A stretch of 64,000 bases of DNA from Rhizophlyctis rosea. Taxonomy: Eukaryota > Chytridiomycota > Chytridiomycetes > Rhizophlyctidales > Rhizophlyctidaceae. Position 1 is the first letter of the stretch. Every line of letters starts with the position of its first letter. Below the pieces are notes generated by a model. It did no database searches. It was not told the origin of the DNA and saw nothing but the letters and a program-made list of their open reading frames with translations. Below, piece after piece: positions 47,791-59,816 of the stretch. The stretch is from assembly GCA_027596075.1 (NCBI GenBank), contig JADGJC010000189.1, positions 1-64,000 of the forward strand. Reading direction: 5' to 3'. The position numbers and the translations under genes were made by a program.

Positions 47791-48684
47791 TCATTTGACA
47801 GCTATCCGACTAAGATGCTCCACAAACCGAGCATGCAGCGTCTCACCGAGTTGGAACAGCCCATTACTTGACACGATGCGGTGTGTTGGCATTCTTGGGA
47901 AGGAGAACGATCAGTACACATCAGGTTTTGAGAACCGACAGTGTCCAATCAAAGATCACCTTTCGTAAGAGCCCTTCACAATTTGACCATTATCCAGCCG
48001 GACGCTGCCGAGGATGTCTTCCGGATCGCTGTTGGTGCAATAGGGTAATGCCGTCAGCTGAGTTAGGATGCGGCATTGAAATGATGCAGTTTGCGCATTT
48101 GATGATTACCTAACACGTCCCCATGCCGTGTACACCCGCGAGTCGTTGATGTTCAGGTATCCAATCTGTTGGTGTGTTGCTAGGGCTGATGGGAAACGTC
48201 TTGGTGGTCAGTCAGATCTGGCGCGAAGGAAGAAGAAAGCATAGATGGGAGATATCAATGCCCCGAGGAGTGCACATACCTTTAGTGAAGTCATCCGACT
48301 CTATGTTGTCTCGAAGCCAGCTATGTAGGAAGTCTGTAGGCTATTTTTAGACACGGGATACCACATCAGACGCGTTCTGAAGTGTTTACCTTCGAAAATA
48401 GGATTTTCTCTGAAGTTATCGGGTTTGACTTCAGTTGCCGTGACGGGGATCCAGCCTATGATTCCGACATCTTGGAGGTGGCCGGGTTTGGAGAGGGCGG
48501 AGGAGGGGAGGAATGTTAGGGCTTGCGGGTCGGCTTTGGTGGTGGAGATGAAGTTTAGCTCATATGGGTATGTGGTGCTCTTGCGTATGGAGGATGGAGG
48601 GAGGGGGAGAGTGGCTCGTAGGTGGGTGGAGGTGTGGAATTGGCGGGTAGCTAGACGCTTTGGAAGATTTCTCAGTATCGGCAT
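47791..48684 (-). CDS. Conserved fungal protein with mitochondrial-type presequence
   Basis: Function unknown; I recognise the pattern from a widespread fungal family of small proteins with a C-terminal PEDILGSV and MPTHRL.S.DG.F.L block. Five exons on the minus strand begin at 48684 (MPILRNLPKRLATRQFHTST, a likely presequence), with later blocks IIGWIPVTATEVKPDNF, DFLHSWLRDNIESDDF, THQQIGYLNINDSRVYTAWG, SDPEDILGSVRLDNGQI and MPTHRIVSSNGLFQLGETL, stop at 47791. Junctions were read as GT-AG in phase; the borders between 48100 and 48330 are approximate. No catalytic motif seen. Confidence 0.7.
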
Positions 48685-48858
48685 CTTTGTGGGGTAGGTT
48701 ATAGATCAGGAATGAGGGTGAGGGGGAAAATTGTGAGGTGAGCTGCGCAAGCCGCCTCTGGATCTCACGCCCAACATTTTGGCGCGTCCTCTTCCCTACA
48801 TTCAGGAGGTTGCTTCTTCTCACCATCTTCTAACTTATTCTCACAAACAAGTCATCTG

Positions 48859-49893
48859 ATGGCAGAGGAGCAACCCTTCACTCTTAGTATGCCTCTGCTA
48901 GCGGTGGCCCTTGCACTGCTGGTTCTTGGTACGGAACTTACCCCAAATTTGTTTATTTTTCCGAGTTCGTGCATCTAAACAACCTTTCCCATATTAGCCA
49001 TCGTCGGCGCCATCGTGTACCGCCTGAAAGCCAAAGACGGAAAACGGGATACGTTCTTGATTACCGGACTATCAGACGCTGGGAAGACAGTGCTATTTTA
49101 CAGGGTTGGACATCTATACCCTTTTCGTGCCCCTTGAACTGGATCTGACATGGAAAACAAACAACAGCTGCAACATGGCAAACAAGTCCCAACACGCTCT
49201 TCCATGGTCGAAAACGAAGGCCGCTTCCCCCTCTTTTCCGAAGAAGAGGTACCATTCATTCTCCCCAACTCCCAATCTTACATCCCTCTACCATCCTAAC
49301 TTGCCATTCTCAATAGATCCCCACCCCCCGCCCAATCCACATAGTCGACCTCCCCGGCCACGAAAAGCTCCGCTTCCGCTTCTCCGAATTCACACCAATC
49401 ACAAAAGGCATCATCTACGTCCTAGACAGCACGACCCTCACCCGCAACATCCGCCCCGTCGCCGAATACATCTACGAAATCCTCGTCAACCCGCACATCC
49501 AGAAACGTGAGGTGCCGCTGTTGGTGCTGTGCAATAAGAGTGATTTGTTGCTGGCGGTTGGGGGTGAGAAGGTCAGGGAGTTGGTGGAGGGGGAGATGTA
49601 AGTTCTTTCGATTCTCTTCGTTGGGCGGGGTTGGATGCTTTTAAACAAGACCAACACAATGCTCATGCCATTCCTGTGACCACAGCGACCGCCTACGGAC
49701 GACGCGGGCGGCAGGGGTGGAGGCTCAGGATGAGGACCGGAATCGGGGCGACGACTTTTTGGGCTACGAGAATGAGGCGTTCAAGTTTGAGCATATACCC
49801 AATTCGGTGACGTTTGTGTCAGGAGCGCTGGTTGGGGATGAGGGTGTGGACGGGGTGGAGGCTGTGCGAGAGTTCATCAATGACCTTACATAA
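48859..49893 (+). CDS. SRP102: Signal recognition particle receptor subunit beta
   Basis: ER-membrane GTPase that anchors the SRP receptor alpha subunit at the translocon. Five exons, 48859-48928, 48998-49104, 49168-49248, 49317-49597 and 49686-49893, total 747 nt, 248 aa. One N-terminal membrane segment (LSMPLLAVALALLVLAIVGA) precedes the Walker A GLSDAGKTVLFYR. IHIVDLPGHEKLRFRF is the switch II DxPGH motif, VLDSTTLTRNIRPVAEYIY follows, and VLCNKSDLLLA carries the NKxD guanine-specificity motif. The second donor is GTTGGA, an unusual form also seen in TOP2. Confidence 0.93.
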
Positions 49894-50126
49894 GTGGGGT
49901 GATCGTGCTGGGAAGCAACCTTCACTCGACTTGTAAAGAATGCACTGGGCCAGGGCCCATTCATTGCGCGTTTCCAACGCATGATCAGTTTGCGTGCCAT
50001 GAAAGCTGACGTGGAAGTTGTCTCCACAAAAAAAAATACACATTACGCCTCACTTTGGCGAAAGAAAGACCGTCATCACCCAGAAAATGAAGTTCGAGCC
50101 AAACAACAAGAATAACTTATATTAAT

Positions 50127-51383
50127 CTATTTACGCGGAGCTTCAAACCCCTTCAAAATTGACGAAAAACTCTCCCCCTTCCTATCCTCCTCCTCCCTCT
50201 TCGCTTTCTCCTCCTCCTTCCCAGCCCGACTCCTCCCCCCAAACAAAGACCCCAACTGATCCACCATAGACTCCCCGCTGACAAACCCACTCTCCACCTC
50301 CTTCTTCCCCTTCCCACCAGGCACACCCGCCGGCTGCTTGCCCATATCTATAAACAAGTTCGCCCACGTTTCAGCTGTGGTTGACGCCGGCCCACTCATG
50401 ATGGATTCGTCACGCATGGAGACCACGACTTCCGGACGTCCTTGGGAGTCGTGCCGGGCGACCTTGATGGTGAAGAGCTCGTATGTGTCTCTTACCATGT
50501 CGCGCAGGTCGCTTGGGGCGTTGCTTCGTGGCATGTAGGCGACGATACCAGCGATACCGACTGCCCATCCGTGTGCGTCCTGGTATCCTCCTCTCGATCC
50601 CGGACTGAGCTGATTGAGGATTCGGCCCCAGACTTTCTGGCCTTCCTTTAGGGGTAGGGATCTGTCTACCGTGTAGACGGGCGGGTGGACAGGGACGGTG
50701 GGTACGCTTCGGAGGGGGAGGGAGGTGTGGCCGCGTTCTGTGATTGATACGTCAAGGTGTTGGGCGTAGGAGAGGGGGTCTGCGCGGCGTTGGGAGACTA
50801 GGGAGCGGAATTCTGGTGAGCGCCGACGGGCTTTTTGGAGGAGGTTCAGCCATTGGGTTTGGGACATTGCTTCTACGTAGGGTTTTGGGGCGTTTTGGGG
50901 GAGGATTTCGGATTTTGAGGAAATTGTTTGGGAGGTTGAGGAGGTTGGGGTTAGGGTTGTTGTTGTGGTGGTGGTGATGGTGGTGGGGCGGGAGAGTGGG
51001 GAGGAGGATTGTGTGTCGGGGAGTTCGTGGTCGAAAGCTGCGAGGGCCCAGTAACGTGCTTCAGGGATCTCGGATGGTGCGGGGAAGTTTTCTTTCCATC
51101 GTTGGATCATTCCCACCCGTTTTCCCGTCCAATCATATTTTGGACCTTTTGTCAATTCGTCGTCCAAGGTCTTTACTTGGACCTGTTTGAGAGGGCGCCC
51201 CGAGTTGGTGTAGTAGAGTAGTCCCTCCTCGTTTTTCTTCATCTGCGGTTTGTAGAGAGGGACGGCATGTTTGAGACCGGCGTCGCCGTCTATGCGGGCG
51301 CTTTTGGGGACTTTGACGATTTGTTTTGTTTGGAGGCCGGCGATTCTGGAGCTTCGGAAAAGGGTTGCGAAGCTTTGGTCCAT
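50127..51383 (-). CDS. Putative mitochondrial small-subunit ribosomal protein Mrp51/bS1m
   Basis: Single exon, about 418 aa from the ATG at 51383. The N-terminal MDQSFATLFRSSRIAGL resembles the LLRSSR start of fungal Mrp51 proteins. YYTNSGRPLKQVQVKTLDDE and KRVGMIQRWKENFPAPSEI follow. A Ser/Thr-rich linker (a poly-Thr run) splits the protein. The C-terminal region has KVWGRILNQLSPGSRGGY and GWAVGIAGIVAYMP, compatible with the beta-rich part of the family. The tail is highly charged. The assignment rests on weak motif recall, so the alternative is an orphan mitochondrial protein. Confidence 0.5.
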   Translation of the reverse strand: MDQSFATLFRSSRIAGLQTKQIVKVPKSARIDGDAGLKHAVPLYKPQMKKNEEGLLYYTNSGRPLKQVQVKTLDDELTKGPKYDWTGKRVGMIQRWKENFPAPSEIPEARYWALAAFDHELPDTQSSSPLSRPTTITTTTTTTLTPTSSTSQTISSKSEILPQNAPKPYVEAMSQTQWLNLLQKARRRSPEFRSLVSQRRADPLSYAQHLDVSITERGHTSLPLRSVPTVPVHPPVYTVDRSLPLKEGQKVWGRILNQLSPGSRGGYQDAHGWAVGIAGIVAYMPRSNAPSDLRDMVRDTYELFTIKVARHDSQGRPEVVVSMRDESIMSGPASTTAETWANLFIDMGKQPAGVPGGKGKKEVESGFVSGESMVDQLGSLFGGRSRAGKEEEKAKREEEDRKGESFSSILKGFEAPRK

Positions 51384-51944
51384 CGTGGTGGGTGTACCTT
51401 GTGGACCGCTGGGGCACACCTAAGAAGTTAGTTGAGGTGCAACTGAATGGTGGGAATGTTATCGCGATCTGCTAAGTGAACTCGGTGCGGAACTTGGTGT
51501 CAAGTTGTAAACAGGTTGGAATGGATGGATGTGGACGTGGCTTGTCCGAGCAAATGAGTCATCATGATGAACAACCACTTGCCCGATCGAGCGTTGATTG
51601 ACAAAATGAGTGGCAATCAGGCAATCTCCCCTCCGATCAATGATGACTGACGGTGGCGTAGCACTGAAAATCCCGCAGTTCGAGAATCCTGGATTGCCAG
51701 ATTGGGGTCGGACATCAAGAGCCTCCAAGCATTCGCTTCTTTGCTTCACAACATCCTGTCGGTCGGGAACGGTGAGAACAACACATACCTAGATCACTCC
51801 CATCCGCTGGGAATCGGACGGTGCGAGAGGAGGGTTAAGTGGCAACCGTGCTCACCAGTTTTCCTTGACTGTCACAATCCCCCAACTTTAGCAGTGTGCA
51901 GTGAAAGCTCACGACTGAGTCGGACTGACCCATCTAGCCACAAC
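51384..51944. other. Divergent region
   Basis: About 560 nt. An open frame enters from 51702 in phase with the F-box gene but contains no convincing upstream coding signal. Confidence 0.35.
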
Positions 51945-53120
51945 ATGTCGTCAACACTCACGTGTCCCTTCGCGCCAACGCCGCTCGACGTCCCAGAGCT
52001 GTTTTATGAAGTGTTATCCCGCCTTCGCTATAGGGACGTAAAACGCATCCGACGTGTCTGTTCGGCATGGCGTACTGTCTGCGACAAAGCCACTTTGGGG
52101 AAGGAAATCGTCCTTACACTCCGCAAAGTCGGTGCAAGGAGCCCATATGACGATGAGTGTATTCATGTTCCTATGTACCTGCGTCAGCGTGTCTGTTTGG
52201 ACACGGAGTCGTCTCAGACGGTTTTAGAGTTTATCCCTGCAGTTCATCGCGAGTTTCCTCGGCCACTGACCATCCCGACTACAGTCACGTTTTCAACACC
52301 AAATGCTGACCCGAAAACCGTAGTGCATCCTATCACCAAACCCACCCCAGTTTGCCTACCGACCGTCCAGACGCACCCCTCTCAGCCGCCAATGGCCGAA
52401 CCATTTGGGCTGGGCCAAACACCGGATGGGATCAACTATTACGTTGCGAATCACTCGCACCCAGTTTACCAACTAGAACACCTGATCCGATTCGGCAAAC
52501 CCTTCCGCGAAGGCATCTCCGCGATCTTCTCCCCCTTTTTCACCCTCCGCTTCGGCTCCAACCGCCCCTTAACCCACTGGTACGACAATACGACCGTCAT
52601 GTCTCTCACTCTCCCCATAGACTGGGTCATAACCAACCCCCAACAACCCACCTCCCAAACACCCCGAACAACCGTTTACTCCCACACCCGCAAACGCCTC
52701 CTCACTCAAGTCTACGCCCGCCACAAACCCGTCTTCCACCGTGAATACAACACCGACACCGACTACTTTGACCACGACATCACGCACGACTTCCTCTCCC
52801 GTCCCCACCCACAACACTGGCCCCTCATCCCGCGGCTTCTAAGTCCACAGACGGGAGCCGCGAGCCTGCAGCATTTTGCGATTGAGTTGCAGAGGTTGAT
52901 GGATCGGACGAAGATTGTGGAGGCCATGAGTGAGTTGGGGAAGAGGAAGCAGGAGTGGCTGGTGAGGAAGTATCGGGCCAAGACGTTGGAGATGTGGGGG
53001 GCGGTTGTGGGGTGGGAGGTGATATTGCAGTTGAGTGGGTTTGAGAGTGAGGATGAGGGGAAGTTGTTTGCGTTTTTGGTGAGGATGACGAAGAGTCAGA
53101 GTGGGGGGTGGGTTGTTTGA
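51945..53120 (+). CDS. F-box protein (391 aa), intronless
   Basis: Likely SCF substrate receptor. The N-terminal F-box reads DVPELFYEVLSRLRYRDVKR then VCSAWRTVCDKATLGKEI. The rest has no recognised repeat. It includes Pro-rich and Asn/His-rich stretches and a helical C-terminus (IELQRLMDRTKIVEAMSEL). The ATG at 51945 sits just before the F-box; a longer frame from 51702 is possible. The lack of introns contrasts with most neighbours. Confidence 0.75.
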   Translation: MSSTLTCPFAPTPLDVPELFYEVLSRLRYRDVKRIRRVCSAWRTVCDKATLGKEIVLTLRKVGARSPYDDECIHVPMYLRQRVCLDTESSQTVLEFIPAVHREFPRPLTIPTTVTFSTPNADPKTVVHPITKPTPVCLPTVQTHPSQPPMAEPFGLGQTPDGINYYVANHSHPVYQLEHLIRFGKPFREGISAIFSPFFTLRFGSNRPLTHWYDNTTVMSLTLPIDWVITNPQQPTSQTPRTTVYSHTRKRLLTQVYARHKPVFHREYNTDTDYFDHDITHDFLSRPHPQHWPLIPRLLSPQTGAASLQHFAIELQRLMDRTKIVEAMSELGKRKQEWLVRKYRAKTLEMWGAVVGWEVILQLSGFESEDEGKLFAFLVRMTKSQSGGWVV

Positions 53121-54975
53121 GGGGATTTTTTGATCATTTCGGGGTTCTTCTTTTTTGTTCGGCTTGACGGCGATGGCAGGGAAGAAGTTGTTGGGGTGGT
53201 AGATGGGATGGATGGGGGTCCGAAAAATGCTTGCATGCGATGGTGGAGTTCATTTTGATTTTTGGGGTTTCCAGCGGGGAAGTCAATAGCAGCTGTAGCA
53301 TTCAAATAGGTCGAGTCATATCTTGCGTAGTCAGTCTGGGGGTCGAGATTTAGTACAGATAGATCTTAGTATTTATGGGCTATTTGGTGGTGGGTGTTTC
53401 AGGTGGTGGCTTTTGTGCGGTTCTCTCTGGTATAGACTAGTGTTCATTAACAAGGATTGAATGCAGAAGGATTTTGTAGGGTTGGTGCGTGATATTGATC
53501 TTGTCCGAAAATGTTTGTCCCTTGATAAATTGGTTGGGTGGTCGGTCTCGTTTGCCCTGATTTGGTCTGATTGAACCCGCCACCTGAAATTGCGTGAATG
53601 GGGATTGGCCAATGCTTATGACGCCAACCAAGCGGATTGCGGGTCATCTGATCCACGGATTTTTCCCACCCACCGGCCACCGGCTCCGTCCGACCGATGG
53701 GGTGAATCAAGCAAAGAGAAACACCAGATTCCAGAAGTGCAAGGGCGCATTTTAATCCCAAAAGATCCCCCCCGCAATCCAAACCCCAGAGAGTCCGGAC
53801 ATCGTTCAAACCTGTACGTGTTTTTTGGTCGGTCACGCTGTGGTATGTGGTCTGTTTGTCCCCACCCCACAGACTGACAGAGACCCGATCCAATCGGTCA
53901 CGGCGCGGGGCGGCGCGGCCGCGGGGGCGGCCGCGGGGGCGCGGGNNNNNNNNNNNNNNNNNNNNNNNNNNNNNNNNNNNNNNNNNNNNNNNNNNNNNNN
54001 NNNNNNNNNNNNNNNNNNNNNNNNNNNNNNNNNNNNNNNNNNNNNNNNNNNNNNNNNNNNNNNNNNNNNNNNNNNNNNNNNNNNNNNNNNNNNNNNNNNN
54101 NNNNNNNNNNNNNNNNNNNNNNNNNNNNNNNNNNNNNNNNNNNNNNNNNNNNNNNNNNNNNNNNNNNNNNNNNNNNNNNNNNNNNNNNNNNNNNNNNNNN
54201 NNNNNNNNNNNNNNNNNNNNNNNNNNNNNNNNNNNNNNNNNNNNNNNNNNNNNNNNNNNNNNNNNNNNNNNNNNNNNNNNNNNNNNNNNNNNNNNNNNNN
54301 NNNNNNNNNNNNNNNNNNNNNNNNNNNNNNNNNNNNNNNNNNNNNNNNNNNNNNNNNNNNNNNNNNNNNNNNNNNNNNNNNNNNNNNNNNNNNNNNNNNN
54401 NNNNNNNNNNNNNNNNNNNNNNNNNNNNNNNNNNNNNNNNNNNNNNNNNNNNNNNNNNNNNNNNNNNNNNNNNNNNNNNNNNNNNNNNNNNNNNNNNNNN
54501 NNNNNNNNNNNNNNNNNNNNNNNNNNNNNNNNNNNNNNNNNNNNNNNNNNNNNNNNNNNNNNNNNNNNNNNNNNNNNNNNNNNNNNNNGGTTTAATCTGG
54601 GGGCTTATGATCGTTGTGTGGTTTTGTGGTTTTCGTTGTTTTAGTTTTTGGTGGGTTTTGCTATGTTTTGGTGTTGGTTTTTGTTGGGGGGGGTTTTGGG
54701 GGGGGGGGGGGGGTATGGGATGGGGGGATCACATGCTGCCAGTAAGTTTCGTGGCGGTTATAAGGCATTTGTTATTGGGGTGGGATTTGGTTGGTTGCAT
54801 GGGAGGTTTTGGCGTTGACAGCATCGGATGGACTCTAATGGGAAAGGGACAGGCACTTAGACAGGAAGTGAGATGGAAAATTTATAGTTGGTTGCATGGT
54901 GGTTGGTGACATATGCTGTTGCATATAAGCATCTGGTGCATTGCTGATGCCAACAGATTTACGTCTGATTCAGTC
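53121..54975. other. Intergenic region containing the assembly gap
   Basis: No gene recognised on either side of the N run. The left flank (53890-53945) is almost pure G and C, and the right flank (54589-54720) is a T/G-rich low-complexity stretch with a long G run near 54700. Confidence 0.4.
53946..54588. other. Assembly gap, 643 N
   Basis: Run of unknown bases. The extreme GC left flank and G-tract right flank suggest a sequence that could not be read, so the true size may differ. Confidence 0.95.
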
Positions 54976-57900
54976 ATGCGTTATCCCGCAAATTACTCAT
55001 GCCCCCTTTCTTTATCATCAGACCTCACACCCGGCCTGTACGCTGCATATCCCACCGTAGCACATAACGCTTCACTATTGGCAACGCAAACGTCATCGGT
55101 TGGAACAACCAAGCCGCAATCACCTGCAGCATCTACGGTACAAACACAGGTTTGATCTTTTGTAATTAAATGTTACGTCATCCGTAATTGATTAAACCTA
55201 ATGCAGCCAACCATGAATGGTAACCTACCGCCTCAAACATCCGCTCCGGTATCGGTACCGCCTGCCGGAAAACCTCCCGAGGCCGTTGTTGACACCTCTG
55301 TTCCAAATAACGTCGAAAGTAAGATTGCGCAACCAAATCCTTTTCTCGTGGGGGCTTCGGCAGTACCGATGGCGAAGGCAGGTAGTATGGGTGGAGGACC
55401 AGGTGGCGCGACTGGAAGTGTGAAGGTACCGGGATCGCAGGAATATACATCTGGTGTTTCTCCGGTGGCTGTTAGCCAGGGATCGGTCTTGCCCGCGAAT
55501 GGCTCAATGATGGGTCGTGGGGCGGGTGTTGCCACGTCATTAACGGCTGTTGCATCAAACTCGCCTGCGTCGATACCTGTTTCTTCTCTACCGTCGTCCA
55601 TACCCTTACCCCCTGCCGGGACAGCCGCCACTAACGCATCATCGCCCTCACTACCACAACCGACCACTTCAGCGTCAAATTTGCCACATTCACAACAAGG
55701 TCATGGTCAAACGGCGGCTGGGAATGGAACGAATTTTTGGAATGGGACGGTCCAGGGGCAAAATGGTCAGACGACGGGAGTAACGGGACCCTCAACTTCC
55801 CACGTGACGTCAACGCAATATTCAGCGCCATATCAGCCGATGCAGAATGTAGCGCCACCCGTCATTCAAGTAGATACTCCTGGGACATATCCAAATTCGA
55901 AGATGGGCGGCGGAGTATCGAATGTCAGTGCTCAAAATTCGACAAACGCTTTGCTGCCGCCAACGAACTTCGCCACGCCCATGAAGCGAAAACGATCTGA
56001 AAGCGCCAGCAACTCTCCCTCCGTAACTCCCGAACGAGCCGCACCTCCACCACCACTCCTCACCGCTCAAACAAGCATGCCGGCCTTGTCAACACCCCAA
56101 CCCTCTCCCAGCCGCCAACAAGATTCCGCCATCCCCTCCACACAAGCCTCACCCTCCCCCTCCCCCTCCAAACCTCCTTCTACAACCTCCGCACCGGCAT
56201 CACCCCACCTTAAAAAGCCCGCCGGTCCAAAGGGGGACCCGAATCTATCCGCCGCGGCGCTGGAAATGTACCTCCAGCGGGAAAGAGCGCACGAGCTCGG
56301 GATAAAGCAGCAGCGGGAGATGCAGCAGCAGTTTTATCAGGAGAAGAAGCGGGAAATTGATTGGTTGTCGCAGATGATTCGGGTGGAGCAGAAGGCGGGT
56401 GCGGATGAAGGGTTGGAGTTTGAGATTGTGTATCCGAAGAAGAGGAAGAGGCAGACTAGGGAGATTGTTTTGTGGGTATTTCTTGCGTTTTGGAAGAGGA
56501 GAGGGTTTTGGCAGTTTTTTGGGTTTTGTGGGGAGCGATTGCTGATGGTCTTTTTTCTTATTGTTATTTTTATTCAGCACGGAGGAGGAAATGGAGAGCG
56601 TGGCTGATCAAAAGGAGGTTTTGATCCCTATCCGGCTGGATTTGGAAGTAGATGGGGTGAAGTTGAGGGATACGTTCACGTGGAATTTGAATGGTAGGGT
56701 GTTTGATCGCAGAGTTCCATTTCTGTGTTTCTGATCTATGATCAATTCCAACACGTTTCTTCGCACCGATTACATTATATAGATCATCTAGTTCAGCCGG
56801 AACAATTTGCCGAAATCCTTTGCGAGGACCTACACCTACCCGTTGCGTCATTCCTTACCCCTATCGCGAAAAGTATACGCGAGCAGGTGGATGACTATCT
56901 TGCGCCGAAGGCGTTGGAACCTGGAGAGCGGGATGCGGAGGGGAATAATGGGGAGGATGATGGGAGCAGGGATGCGCCGGAGTTGAGGGTTGTTATCAAG
57001 GTTTGTGGATAATTGGGTCGGATTTCGTTGATGAATTGGTGAGGGCGATCAATACTAAATGGGATGGGAAATCTTTCCCCGGTTTCAATTTTCTGCAGTT
57101 AGATATCACGATTGGCAACTACTGTCTGGTGGATCAGTTTGAGTGGGATCTGAACTGCAAGAGAAATAACCCTGAGTTGTTTGCGGAGCATATGACGGCG
57201 GAGTTGAACTTGTGTTCGGAGTTCAGGTTCGTAGATGTTGTCATTTAGCATTTTCCCATCCACCCGCCATCGAATCTTGACATATTTCACCTAACACATG
57301 GCCGCTTATATAGAACCGCCATAGCCCACTCAATCCGCGAGCAGGTCCAGACGTATGCTAAATCGCTGCTTTTGGTGGACCACCAGTTCGATGGTAGTCC
57401 TGTAGATGATGACGAGCTGGAGCAGTGCTTTTTGCCGCCTGTGGAGCCCAGTGCGGTGCTGCGGCAGCCGAAGCAGGTGGCGCTGTTTATGCCGTATTAT
57501 AACCCGGTGACGGATATGGAGATTGAGAGGATGGAGAAGGATAGGGATAGGGATAATAGGTTTGTTAATGGGACGTTCGAGGACACTCATGATCTTCATA
57601 TTCACACATGCCATCTCTTCACACAGACGTAAACGCCGCCAAACCCAACGCAGCCGGCGGATCGTGAACCTGCCGGACCGGGAGTCAATCAAAACGAGTC
57701 GGACGGGGGTGTTGGTTTTGGCACCTGGAGGGGTGAAGGAAGATGTGCCGCCGCATACACCTGCGGCGGGGATGACTAGGAGGTCGCAGGCGGGTGGGTC
57801 GGGGACTGGGGTAAGGGGGCCGGGAAGGAGGGGAAGGCCTCCGGCGGCGGCGGCGGCGGCGGCGGGGCTTCATGCTCCAGATGGTGTTGGGGGAGGGCAT

Positions 57901-59010
57901 GGGGCGCCTGGGAGGGATAGGGAGATGGTGTTGTCGGCGACAAGGGAGAAGCCTTTGGTGAAGCCTGCTGCGAATGTTCCTGGTGAGTTTTGGCTCATTT
58001 CGTTGTTGTCTTCATGGTGCATAGTAGGCGTCCGGGAATCAGATGTTATTGTGTTATTTTGGAGTGGAGTAGAATTGGCTGCTATTCTTGATTTGACTTT
58101 TTTCCTTTCTGCAGCGGACTGGCGATGTAAAAACTGTAAACGGACCGCACAAGATACGCCGCTGTTGCGCAAGGGACCAGAAGGAGATAAGGTATGGATA
58201 TATTTGGTATTATTCTCATTCGATTTCTTGTTGAAACGTGACGACTCAAACGCATACCGTTCTAGACCCTCTGCAACGCCTGCGGCCTCTTCTGGCTGAA
58301 AAACAGCTACTCCCGCCCCGTCTCACCCGTCCCTTCATCCTCTATTCCCAACTCTCCCTCACCCGCACACTACCCGCCACTGACACACGGCGGCAAACCA
58401 GACCATGGGCGGTCGCAGTCTATTTCGGGGGGAGGGGAAACCGGGATGTACCAGGAGCAGCCGACGTCGTATTACCGGCAGTTCCCGCCGTGGGTGGATG
58501 AGCAGCGGCGGTCGCTTATGGCGCGGTACCCGAATGATCGGTTTGAGGTTGTGACGAAGGGGCCAGGGGGGCCGATGAGGATTAAGTGTTTGGATTGTCC
58601 TGGTGGGTAGTTTTTGGGTGTTTGGTTTTGGACTAGCGATTTTGGCGGGTTTTTGTGCTTTTTGCTTCATAGTGTCGGATGTGGGAAATTGGACCAGGTC
58701 ACTTACATACGTATTCGCTTGCCTTTCTTCAGGCAAACTGTACCAACCAGGCCCAGACGAGACGCTGGGGAACTTTGAGGTGCATTTGCGGAACCGGACG
58801 CATAGAGCGACGGTGAACGCTAGGGCTGGGTTGGTGGTTAGGAGGAGTAATGGGAGTGTCAACGGGGAGGAGGGGGGTAGTGCGGGGGCGGGGGCGGGGG
58901 GAGTGTGGGGTGATGGGGGTGGAGGGCATATGCAGCAGCACCAGCAGACGCATTTGCCTTCGCCGGTGATGAATGGGGGGTGGGGTGGGGTAGGGGGCGA
59001 TGAGGTATGA
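54976..59010 (+). CDS. SNF5/SMARCB1-family chromatin remodelling subunit with C-terminal GATA finger
   Basis: Core subunit of a SWI/SNF- or RSC-type remodeller. Exon 1 is 54976-55149 and exon 2 55207-56471; later exons cover 56578 to 59010. About 390 Ser/Thr/Pro/Gln-rich residues are followed by a charged helix ([20 protein letters not shown]). The SNF5 domain shows [37 protein letters not shown] and [12 protein letters not shown], then the second repeat [37 protein letters not shown] and [20 protein letters not shown] basic and poly-Ala linker precedes a GATA-type finger, [18 protein letters not shown] ... [13 protein letters not shown], with Leu replacing the usual Trp. The tail [19 protein letters not shown] and [12 protein letters not shown] is typical of fungal SNF5 proteins. 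An additional upstream exon, possibly in the gap, cannot be excluded. Confidence 0.9.
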
Positions 59011-59816
59011 TGATGAGGGTGGGAATGTTTAGGGTGTGATGTACGGTAATGGTGATGTGAAATAGGAGATTTGTGTGAGATGTGCAACCTTTTTTGGTGT
59101 CGTTTTGTTTCGTGTGTTATGTGTCGGAATTAATTGGGAGAGAAGCGGTTCTGGAGGTGGAGGTTTGCGTGGCGGATCACTCTTCTTTCGGGTGTTCGTC
59201 TGGGCCTGTTGGAAATGGAGATCGTCCGCGATTTTTGAGATGCTCGACGGCATATCATGCCATCTCTTTTTGGTGGGCCTGGGGCGACCGCTTCCTTTCT
59301 TCCAAATGAATAGTGTCTTCCCATTGGATAGTGTGAAGTTCCCATTGAGATTGTAACTGCTGTTTCCCAAATGTATATTCCAGCCGAATTACCTACTCGA
59401 GTTCAATGCGAGGACTGAATTGAAAAGACACCGATGGGAGATCCCTCTCAAGCATCAAAATGAGCCCTCTTGATTGGGGATTTTGGGAATCCACTAGATC
59501 ATCGGCTCATCCAAGTGATAAATGGCACAGATATGCTATTTGGGGGCTACGCCATACCGTTATGGGGTGTGATGTCCGGTCATGATCCACTCTACAGGCA
59601 GAAATTCATGATTTCGCCGCAGAATCCCACTCTGCCCATTTTTCAAACAGATTCATAACGTGCCCATATGGACAGCGCCCCATTGAGTGTCAGAAACCGC
59701 TGCACCTTCTATGCTTGCCTGTGGCACCATAATACCTAGACAGTAACACGTCGACCTTCACTCTCACCTTCCCTTAGGTCGCTTCCACTTCAATCCGACC
59801 ACCTTCTTCGCCGGAC
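59011..59816. other. Intergenic
   Basis: About 800 nt between two plus-strand genes, with T- and G-rich runs near 59090. Nothing recognised. Confidence 0.35.

Noticed and set aside
53825..54644. Long frames across the N run
   Set aside because: They exist only because the unknown bases contain no stop codons.
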